Shown here piece by piece: positions 55,781-64,000 of a DNA stretch of 64,000 nucleotides. Position 1 is the stretch's first letter. Each line of letters begins with the position of its first letter. Made by a program: the position numbers and the translations under genes. Origin of the DNA: Hydrangea macrophylla (Eukaryota; Streptophyta; Magnoliopsida; Cornales; Hydrangeaceae); the NCBI GenBank assembly GCA_033977485.1, contig CM066998.1:31187501-31251500 (forward strand), read 5' to 3'. The notes under the pieces are model-generated. The model ran no database searches. It was given only the letters and a program-made list of their open reading frames with translations, and was not told where the DNA came from.

Positions 55781-56340
55781 GCTATAGAATATGGAAGGTA
55801 TGCTCATGTTACATGGTAGTCAGATTAGATTATTGTTTGATACTAGAGCTACGAATTTGTTTATTGTCATTAAACTTGTTCAGAGGTTAGGATTAGAACC
55901 CCAGGCGCTTGAGGCTACCCTTAATGCTATTTCTCCCTTAGGAGTGACGGTTACATTAGGTAGGGTGTGTAAGGACTACACTCTAACCTTAGAGGGTTAA
56001 ATCCTTCCCATGGACTTGATTGTGCTATCGATGAGGGAATTCGATGTGATTTTGGGTATAGATTGGCTTACGAAGTATCAAGCCAAGTTAGATTATTCTA
56101 GTAAGTCGATTTCATTCTCCGTAGCTAGAAGTGTGCCTTTCTGTTTTTAGTGTAACCCCTCATGCGACGCATTTCTGACTAGTCGTTTGGCCACTGTGAA
56201 GAGTTCTAGTGCCAAGACCTCTATAGCCCAGATACCCATAGTCTGAGATTTTTCAGAAGTGTTCCAAGATGTTGCCAAATTACCACCTAAGAGGGAGATT
56301 AATTTCTGTATAGAGTTGGCACCAGGAACGTTGTCGATCT
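55781..56340 (+). pseudogene. element C aspartic protease remnant
   Basis: The active-site block reads IRLLFDTRATNLFI, so DTG has become DTR. LSMREFDVILGIDWL is the second conserved block and lies after a stop at 55998-56000. The loss of the catalytic Gly would disable the enzyme even without the stop. Confidence 0.75.
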
Positions 56341-56720
56341 CTATCCTTATCGAATGGCCCCAACAGAAATGCAAGAGTTGAACAAGAAAGTTCAAGAATT
56401 AGAAGTATTGGGATTCATTCGACCGAGCACATTGCCTTGGGGAGCGCCAGTGCTGTTTATGAAGAAGAAGGATAGATTGCTCCGACTTTATATTGACTAC
56501 CGAGCATTAAATAAGGTCGCTATTAAGAATAAGTATCCCCTCCCTCGAATAGATGATTTGTTTGATCAGTTATAGGGAGCAATAACATTTTCGAAGATAA
56601 ACCTTTGATCGGGATGCCATCAGCTACTCGTTTGACCAGAGGACATATCGAAGACTACCTTTAGAACCAGATATGGTCATTATGAGTTCTCGGTAATGTT
56701 GTTTGGACTCACTAACGCCC
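56341..56720 (+). pseudogene. element C reverse transcriptase, N-terminal half
   Basis: Open from 56354 with [39 protein letters not shown] and DDLFDQL; a stop at 56573-56575 and frame changes follow, then FGLTNA at the insertion site. The other half starts at 59411. The solo LTR and its CGCCC duplication separate the two. Confidence 0.85.
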
Positions 56721-59405
56721 TGTAGACACCCCGATTTTGACCAAATGCCGGATTAAGGGGAGTGTTACCTCCGAATCCGATGATGACAATGTCCGGCTAA
56801 TCTAGGACTTCCAAAGATGATTCTAGCTCTTCGTAACACTCTCCAACCTAAACAAAAAGCAACAAAAATGAAAGGAAAAAGGAAAAAAGAGGCAGAACGA
56901 CACCTGAGGCAATTTGTGGCAGTTATGGGCTGCCGCTGTGGCAATCTCTGGATTGTCGGACGGCATTCTGTGAATGCTGCGAATTTCAGCAAGTACCGCA
57001 AAAAAAATGAATTTTTACAAAAAAACGGCAGTCCCTGGAGTTGTCCGCGACATTCATTGAGTGCCGCATCGACATTCAGTGAATGCCGCAACTGCAATCG
57101 CTGAGTGCCGTAACGGCATTTAGTGAGTGCCGCTTCCATCTCCATTGAATGCCGCATTTTTGTAATAGACAGCTATAATACAACACATTTTATACTATCA
57201 AAAGGACGCCTGAATTAGGATTTTTTGCTCTAAAATGACTGAAATACCCCTCTAAAATTATCTATAAATTGAGGATGAATATCCTCTTGCAAAAGGTTGG
57301 ATTTTCTTTGAATCTAGAGGTTATATTAGTGTTCTCTTTATCTCAACTTTAAAAAAAAAGCTTTCTTAAACACAATTATAAGTAGGTTTTGAGAAGGTTT
57401 AAGGGGTATTTAAGTAGAATTAGAGTGGAAGAGCTTGATTAGTCTTTGGAAGTTCTCCAAAATCACCAAGTTGAGGATACTTTGGAGGTAAAACTCTAGA
57501 ATAATTAGTCTTTGTTCAAGTTTAATTATAGCATGCATAAAGTTCTTTTATTTCCCTTTTCACTTGTTGTGTTCATGCCTTGGGTTCATAAGGTTTTCAA
57601 TGCCTTACTTGAATCTTTTGGTTTAAAATCCCTTAATCTCTTTGTAGTCTTATGATTTATGAGAGGATTAAGATGGGTACTAGAATGTTTAGCTAATGGA
57701 CCCAAACCTATCTTCATGGTTTGAGGTTTGTTATGACTAAGTTTCATGAAGTTCTTCCATACTTATTTGAAATTTACAAATATGAATATCTTTAGTTTCC
57801 AATGACCATCAAATGGTAGGAGAGTTAGTTTTAGATAAGCCCAACTCCATGGCATATTTGTCTAAGTTGATAAGAATAAGATGAACTAACCCGATGTGCA
57901 GTGAGTTCACAATCTGTTTTTGATCGTAGATTTTTAGTTGAACATCGAATTGTTGGAACTGAATGAAACTAACGGGAAAATGTTTATAACTCAAAGTTCT
58001 ACCACTACACTTTTTATTTTAAGGTAGTTTCATGTTTTGAGTGGTTTGATCAAGGGTTTTGTGGAACAACTATAATCTGTCTAGAGTTTCAGAACAGTAA
58101 TACTCTTTTGAAATAAGCAAATCAGAACCTTAATCAAGCACTCTTGACCCAAAATAAATTTTTCTAAGTAGTTTAATGTGTTAGGAAGTTACTCTAAAAA
58201 GACCAAAGCCTTTCTGATTTTTTTTACTGTTTTTAAAAAATCATACAAAAACTCTGGACGGGGAGTTGTAAGTCTCTGAGTGATGTTTAGTGTTTGTCCG
58301 ATTCCCGGAGATCTAACCGTTGAAACCTTGATTTTCTTTTTGGGTTAGAAACTAGACACACAGAGGCATCTTGTGTCCAAATATCATCAAGATCGAACCA
58401 CAAAAAGTATGTTTTTTTTTTTATTTCTTTGAAGTTCTGATCTGCTCTCAGTAATTTTCAGAATTCTGTCACAACTTTGATATATCTTGCAAACAATAGT
58501 CTAAATGATCTCCCCATGACTTAGGACTTAAACCATGTATTAATAATGATTAGTTAAGCTTAAATACTGAGGCTAAATGATCCAAACCAAGGAATAATAC
58601 AATAGCTTATTCTTGTTCATGTAATCTTTCACATTCACCCATGTAGATTGGTATTAGAATTCATAATTGCGTCATTTCCTCTACTTGATAGAATTAAGCT
58701 AGACATTTAGGAATAATTATCCGATATTATACATTCTTTCTAAAGTATGTGGACTAACCCTTGTTTTGCAGCGTACTTGAGGTACAATTTCTCAATCCTT
58801 TCTCTAGTTTACTTAATTCCTTGATTTTTTTTTATTGATTTTATGACCTCATGCGCGACACATTAGAATTAGGATCTTGCCTTATGTGAATACATGTGAT
58901 TAAAGACCTTTTTTTAGGTTTTACTTTCTATTCGTATGCATTGCACGTTTAATATTCGCGGCATGGATCCCGGGTAAGTTCCATAGTTCCCTATTTGCAT
59001 ATCATATTGCTTGCTACTTGAATTATGTGGTTTTTGAATGATATTTTATCACTTGTAATCTTACACCCTTTAGACATGCTTTTGAAATGTATATTTATAC
59101 ATATGTATTAATTGAGGACATGCTTAGATTATTAATTCGATTAAAAGGATGTTAAGTAGAAGCCTATCGCGAGATAGGATGAGAAGCGGTGTTTTAGTCT
59201 GATGGGCTCCTTCCCTTCTCATTCCATAATCCCTGGACCTAGTTTAATTTTTGGTTTCGCAAAAAGATCAGTTGTTTTAAAATGGTTTCTTAATTTTCCC
59301 TTTAAAAAAAAATTAAGTGGCGACTCATTGTTTTGTGTCTTAAATTGAAAAAAGATTTTAAAAGAAAAGCTGTGGGTAAAAGAAAGAAAAATTGCGATAT
59401 CCACA
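56721..59405 (+). mobile_element. Tat-like solo LTR, 2.7 kb, TSD CGCCC
   Basis: It starts TGTAGACACCCCGATTTTG and ends GCGATATCCACA, with CGCCC at 56716-56720 and 59406-59410. It is related to the element A LTR: for example GCACGTTTAATATTCGCGGC near 58946 matches 8880-8905 inverted. It holds a palindrome array at 56935-57155 and a TATA box at 57262-57269. Small frames inside are not genes. Confidence 0.95.
56935..57155 (+). promoter_or_regulatory. GCATTCAGTGAATGCCGC-type palindrome array in the Tat solo LTR
   Basis: About seven GGCATTC(A/T)(G/C)TGAATGCC-like words, alternating GAGTGCCG and GAATGCCG versions, end about 105 bp before TCTATAAATT at 57261-57270. They correspond to the array in element A LTRs but are longer and more varied. 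Confidence 0.8.
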
Positions 59406-59410
59406 CGCCC

Positions 59411-59890
59411 TGGCTGTATTCATGGATTTTATGAACAGGGTGTTTCGACCATACTTGGATCAATTCATGATTGTGTTTATCGATGATATACTGATTTACT
59501 CAAAGACGAAGGAGTAACACGAGAAGCATGTTCGAATGGCTTTGCAAATGCTCAAAGATCATCAGGTATATGCTAAGCTTAGCAAGTGCGAGTTCTAGAT
59601 GGAGGAAGTAAAGTTCTTGAGTTATGTAGTTTCTTTAGAAGGGATTACAGTAGACTTGGCTAAGATTGATGTTGTCTTGAATTGGAACAGGCCATCTAAT
59701 ACCTCAGAAGTAAGGAGTTTTCTTGGATTGGCAAGATACTACCAGAGATTTATAGAAGGATTATCAAAGATAGCCGCGCCATTAACTAGCTTGACAGAGA
59801 AGGATTCGAGGTACGAATGGTCGAACAAGCATGAACGCACCTTTCAAGAATTAAAGAAAAGGTTAACTTCAGCGCCAGTGCTTACCATAC
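59411..59890 (+). pseudogene. element C reverse transcriptase, C-terminal half
   Basis: [17 protein letters not shown], then [16 protein letters not shown] with the catalytic IDD box, a TAA at about 59515, a TAG at about 59596, then [35 protein letters not shown] and [14 protein letters not shown]. The frame from 59599 is open into RNaseH. Confidence 0.88.
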
Positions 59891-60440
59891 CGACTTGTGG
59901 AGGAAGATTTACTATCTACAGCGACGCTTCTTATCAAGGACTCAGATGCGTGCTTATGCAAGAAGGTAAGGTAATCGCCTATGGATCGCGACAACTAAAA
60001 CTGCATGAGGTGAATTACCCAATGCATGACATAGAACTAGCAAACATTGTTTTTGCTCTCAAGATCTGGAGACATTATCTGTTCGGGGAGAAGTTTGATT
60101 TGTTCTCTGATCATAAGATTCTCAAGCACCTATTCTCTCAAAAGGAGCTAAATATAAGGTATTGATGTTGGATGGAGTTGATTAACAACTATGACTTCAC
60201 TCTACAATACCACCCTGGTAAAGTGAATGTAGTCGCTGATGCTTTGAGCAGGAAACCCCATAACAAACTTACTTTTTTGATGATTAGAGAGTGGCAAGCA
60301 TTAGAAACCTTGGTAGAATTTGATATTCCGGCCGCAGATTCGGAAGAAGGAAAGCATTTTGGATGCCTTGTTATCGAACCAACTATTATCAGCTGCATTA
60401 TTGAAGCTCAGAAGAAGAATGAAGGACTGCGATAGTGGTT
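59891..60440 (+). pseudogene. element C RNaseH and connection
   Basis: [60 protein letters not shown] and [14 protein letters not shown] keep the acidic residues; a TGA at about 60163 ends the frame. YHPGKVNVVADALSRKPHN follows in the next frame and links to integrase. Confidence 0.85.
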
Positions 60441-61530
60441 TAAGAAAGTAGCAGCCAAAGATCCGGAGGAATGAAGAATTGAACAAGACGAAAATCTTTG
60501 ATGTCGGGATCGACTTTGTGTGCCAAATGATGATGGATTAAGAGAAGAAGTGATGAATGAACCGAACAGGTCAAGGTTGACAGTTCATCTAGGGAGTACG
60601 AAGATGTACAAGGACCTAAAAAGGAGTTTTTGGTGGAAAGGAATGAAGAGAGACGTTGTAGATCGCATTTCAAAGTGTTTCACCTTCCAACAAGTTAAAG
60701 ATAAGCATCAGAAGTTGTTAGGACTTTTGCAACCATTGCCAGTACCAGGATGAAAGTGGGAGCACATCTCTGTGGATTTCGTCGTGGGATTGCCAAGGTC
60801 ACAACAAAACCATGACGCGATTTGGGTAGTTATGGATCAACTCACAAAGTCAGCACACTTCATTATGTACAACTTGACGTACCTGATCGAGAAGATGAGG
60901 CGACTGTACTTGCAACAGATCGTTCAATTGCACGGTGTACCCATTTCGATTGTTTCAGATCGTGATTCGCATTTTATAGCTGAATTTTGGAAAAGTTTGC
61001 AAGCAACCATGGGGACTTCGCTAAAGCTAAGTTCTGCATTTCGACCCCAGATTGATGGACAAACAAAAAGGACTATCCAAGTGTTGGAAGATATGCTGTA
61101 AGCATGCGTGATTGACTTTGAATGTACCTGGGAATCGCATTTTCCGCTCATCGAGTTCACCTACAACAATAGTTATCATTCAAGCATCAAAATGGCACCA
61201 TTTGAAGCAATGTACAAAAGACCATGTCGTTCACCCCTTTGTTGGGCTGAGATTGGAGAAGGCGGGCTTTTGGGACCGAATATAGTCACAAAACTAATGA
61301 GAAGATCGAGTTAGTGAGAGAAAGGATTAAGGCAACCTAGAGCAGACAAATTAGTTATGTGGACTAGCATCATAAGGACCTGGAATTCTGCGTAGGAGAT
61401 CATGTTCTATTGAAAGTTTCCCCAGTAAGAGGAGTGGTGAGGTTTGGACAAAAGAGAGGGAAGCTTTCACCTCACTACATTGGACCTTTTGAGATTCTAT
61501 AATGTGTAGGTAAGGTCGCCTATAGGTTAG
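60441..61530 (+). pseudogene. element C integrase remnant
   Basis: VHLGSTKMYKDLKRSFWWKG and ISKCFTFQQVKDKHQ form the zinc-finger part, with the second Cys of the pair replaced by Phe. The core has ISVDFVVGLPRSQ (Asp) and IVSDRDSHFIAEFW (Asp); the catalytic Glu would lie near VLEDML at 61080. A TAA at 61099-61101 follows, then SSIKMAPFEAMYKRPCRSPL and the GPFEIL-type C-terminal block near 61485. Several stops interrupt it. Confidence 0.85.
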
Positions 61531-61830
61531 CACTGCCGTCGAAGATGTCCGGAGTTCATAATGTGTTCCACATCAGCATGCTAAGGAAGTACGTGTACGG
61601 ATCAACGCACAAAATAGACTTCAAGGATATTGAAGTGGACAGTCGAGTGTCGTACACTAAGAGGCCAGTACAGATTGTGGGAAGGGAGATTAAGAAACTG
61701 AGGAACAAGGAGATTCTGCTGGTGAAAGTGCAATGGAAGCACCACGACGAGTGCGAAGCATCATAGGAGATGGAATACAGAATGCGAGAGAAGTACCCGA
61801 AGTTGTTTAGTGAGTCTTAGCTCAGATTTC
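61531..61830 (+). pseudogene. element C chromodomain-containing tail
   Basis: SGVHNVFHISMLRKYV is followed by PVQIVGREIKKLRNKEILLV and KVQWKHHDECEAS, then a TAG and EMEYRMREKYPKLF. This is the typical chromodomain end of Tekay/Del-like chromoviruses (the part WxxxEATWExExxMRxxYPxLF), with the Trp-Glu position replaced by the stop. Confidence 0.85.
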
Positions 61831-61842
61831 GAGGACGAAATC

Positions 61843-61863
61843 TTTTGTTGGGTGGTGGAGAGA
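61843..61863 (+). promoter_or_regulatory. polypurine tract of element C
   Basis: TTGTTGGGTGGTGGAGAGA just before TGTAACAACGGC. Confidence 0.7.
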
Positions 61864-63756
61864 TGTAACAACGGCTTTTTTCTTTGTATCTATCTATATA
61901 TGGATGTATTCCTGTATTTTTTAAATGCGTATGTGTAAGTTACGATCATTTATGAATGAATTCTAAAGGTAGCATGAACGTTTGATACTTGAACCTTTGA
62001 ACCTTTAAAACATTAGAAGAATTGCTGTAGCAGAAACCCTGAGCGCTCGATCTCGTGGGAGCGCTCGAGCCAAGTGCAAGTGCTCGAGCTAAAAAAGTAG
62101 TGTAAATATAATTTTGCCCCTGGGCCTTGGAAGCTCTATAAATACCTGAGCTCCTCCAGCATTTGTAAGTATATAAACTCTATGATGCCGAGTGCATTCT
62201 AGAGAGAGAGAGAGAGAGAGAGAGATCCTTGAGTGTTATATACATTCATACATACATCCATGCTTGCATGGCTTTCAATTCATGATCCATGCTCTCATAC
62301 ACACACAAGCACCTGCATTACAACTGAAATGAAGTTCTAGAGCTGAATCCATGAAGATCAAAGTGCATAAGGAAGAGTTTTGAAGTCTTGGAGCTTTCTA
62401 GAGTTGCATTGGAGCTTGATCATCACACATACACACATATCTTCATCATTTTCATCATTTAGTCCATCTGGAATCTTGTGAGTACTCATACTAACTCTTA
62501 AAATGTGTTTTATCAAGGTTATTCCATAGTCTATGGCCATGCATATGTTATACATGAAGTAAAAATGAAGTTGTGTTGATCAAAATAATTTACTGATATG
62601 AAACTATCAAACTCGAGTGCTCGGACCAAGTGCGATTGCTCGAGCCCAACGAACTGGCCAAGCCTGAGCTCTCAAGTTCAATAGTACTTAGAAGATTAGT
62701 TGTTGCATGTTATATTTAAGATGATCCATGAGATGTATGATGGTACTATAAGTTGAGATAGTTGTACCCTGAGATATACTTGCTATGTACGATGGCTTTT
62801 GTTATATAAAAGTTGTATTTTATGGTGTGAGTATGATACTTTAATATATATATATATATATACATGCAACTTAATAATGATAATAAGAAGGATTCTCGAA
62901 ATTTACGAAGGCGAGCGCTTGAGCTCATAGTGGGAGATACATAAACTCCGAGAATAACATGAGACATACTTAAGTACGATAATCCATGAATAAGGCGCAT
63001 TAATGTCTTGTGCTGCGCGCATTAGTTGATGATGCATAGGGTGCGATAACAAGGATATTAATGAGATGATCCTATCCGTCGGTCCGATTCTTGTGCCTTG
63101 TCCGTAAAAGAGTAATGAGTCTATGAAGTTGTAGAGATGTCGTTGTGGCCATAAGGGCAATAGTGGCAAGAGTAGTCGTACCTTAGCTGTAATGTTTGTT
63201 ATAGATGCAAGGATGGCAAGGGCAATTGTAGCACCTCGTCAGTACTATCAAGGGCAGTTGCGTTGAGATGGTTAGTAGCCCATTTGGGTCAGATGTCAAG
63301 CAAGTAGGTCATTTGGGGCTATGATGACAAGTTAACCAAGGCTGAATGGAATAAGATGGGGGTTACTCAGTAATGAGGCCAGTTTGGGCTAAGATCTCAA
63401 GTAAGTGGCCAGATGGGCTAAAGATGACAAAGAGATATCAAGTAAGTGGCCAGTTGGGTTAAAGTTGATAATAGGGTAACCCTTAGTCTATGTTGGGCTA
63501 CGATATTCCAGGCCAACAACATTCTTTCCAGAATGCATATAAAGAGTCAAGTTTGTATAGATTGGACATGTAGTCCAAAGTAAAGTAAAGATTGGATCGG
63601 TGGTCCAAAGTAAGTTGAGTCATAAGAGATTGAATCTGTGGTTCAAAGTGGATTCGTCAAGTCAGATTGGACCAACAGTCCAAAGTTAATCCGTTGATGT
63701 CAGTTGTACTTCCAAGTATGAATACTGTCGTTGAGTGATTCCTAACGCACGAGTCT
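61864..63756 (+). repeat. element C 3' LTR, right end lost
   Basis: It starts TGTAACAACGGC. Homology to the 5' LTR continues across the copia insertion site and stops at about 63756 (ACGAGTC|T). A TATA box CTATAAATA lies at 62136-62144, GAGCGCTCGAG words at 62041-62089 and 62610-62650, and a (GA)n run at 62199-62224 in the expected leader. Confidence 0.88.
62041..62089 (+). promoter_or_regulatory. GAGCGCTCGAG palindrome array, element C 3' LTR
   Basis: GAGCGCTCGA at 62041, GAGCGCTCGAG at 62059 and GCAAGTGCTCGAGC at 62075, spaced about 18 and 16 bp, lie 47 bp upstream of the intact TATA box at 62136. Confidence 0.75.
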
Positions 63757-64000
63757 CGGTGGCGGGCCTTTTTCCTTGTGCCACCGCCATTCGGGTGGCA
63801 GCAGCAGCAGTGGCAGTGGCCTGCCTCTCCCTCAGTTGCTCCATATTTCTCTTCAGAGCCATCTCTACAAAACAAAGAAAAAATTAAACAGTTAATAATC
63901 AGTGTGGGAGACGGGGAAGGAGTACTACGGAAACCGAAGCAGAGTCCAAGCACTTACCAGGAATAATAGCAGGGAATACCGGGGCTTCTATGGGCTGAAC
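63757..64000 (-). CDS. two-exon gene fragment, unknown, cut by the window edge
   Basis: On the minus strand the sequence reads coding up to 63958, where CCTG|GTAAGTGC is a strong donor; a T-rich intron of 93 bp ends TTTTGTAG at 63865; and coding resumes (EMALKRNMEQLRERQ, then an Ala/Thr-rich run and QGKRPATETR) to the junction with the element C LTR at 63757. The frame is open across the predicted splice. The Ala-rich, charged composition gives no family. It may be a host gene fragment or the start of another retroelement Gag. Confidence 0.4.

Larger units (their letters stand above)
40863..63756 (+). mobile_element. element C: chromovirus (Tekay/Del-like) with nested insertions
   Basis: The 5' LTR (40863-42680 plus 52636-53346) and 3' LTR (61864-63756, broken at the right) are clear homologues. 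Between them lie a PBS, a decayed gag-pol in canonical Ty3/gypsy order and a polypurine tract. A Ty1/copia element sits in the 5' LTR and a Tat-like solo LTR in the RT. The LTR pair differs noticeably, so the element is older than element A. Confidence 0.92.

Overview
The window is nuclear DNA of a land plant, almost certainly an angiosperm with a large, repeat-rich genome. It is AT-rich and nearly all of it is LTR retrotransposon: Ty3/gypsy elements of the Athila, Tat/Ogre-like and chromovirus (Tekay/Del-like) types, and one Ty1/copia element. They are nested inside one another. I see no intact host gene; the only candidate is a two-exon fragment at the extreme right edge.

Left block (1-40377), oldest outside to youngest inside. 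A decayed chromovirus (element D) runs from 34364 to its 3' LTR at 38346-40377. A Tat-like element on the + strand (element B) was inserted in its gag; B's 3' LTR is 30462-34363, its repeat-rich 3' untranslated region lies in pieces at 27938-30461, 23488-23929 and 8313-8459, and its 5' part lies left of the window. Three elements then landed in B's 3' UTR: an Athila element on the + strand (1-8312; integrase end, small acidic ORFs, env-like ORF, 3' LTR); a complete 15.0 kb non-autonomous Tat-like element on the - strand (element A, 8460-23487; 3.25 kb LTRs, gag, no pol, three tandem-repeat arrays); and a 4.0 kb solo LTR on the - strand (23930-27932, TSD CAATG).

Right block (40863-63756). A chromovirus on the + strand (element C) has 2.5 kb LTRs and a full but decayed gag-protease-RT-RNaseH-integrase-chromodomain order. 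Its 5' LTR is split by a Ty1/copia element on the - strand (42681-52630), itself split by an Athila-type solo LTR (46765-48147, TSD CCAGG). Its RT is split by a Tat-like solo LTR (56721-59405, TSD CGCCC). A short non-LTR stretch (40378-40862) separates the blocks, and the last 244 bases hold the exon fragment.

Two observations stand out. First, most LTR families here, although from unrelated lineages, carry an array of short self-complementary words (TTCGATCGATCGAA, CGGATCGATCCG, GAGCGCTCGAG, GTGCCGCGGCGGCAC, GGCACTCAGTGAGTGCC) just upstream of the TATA box, spaced about 19 or 22 bp. Second, the primer-binding region of element A contains about 50 nt resembling the 3' half of a tRNA-Arg, followed by an inverted copy of part of it, as if primer tRNA had been copied too far and had snapped back. 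Boundaries with target-site duplications are firm; domain limits in decayed pol genes are approximate.
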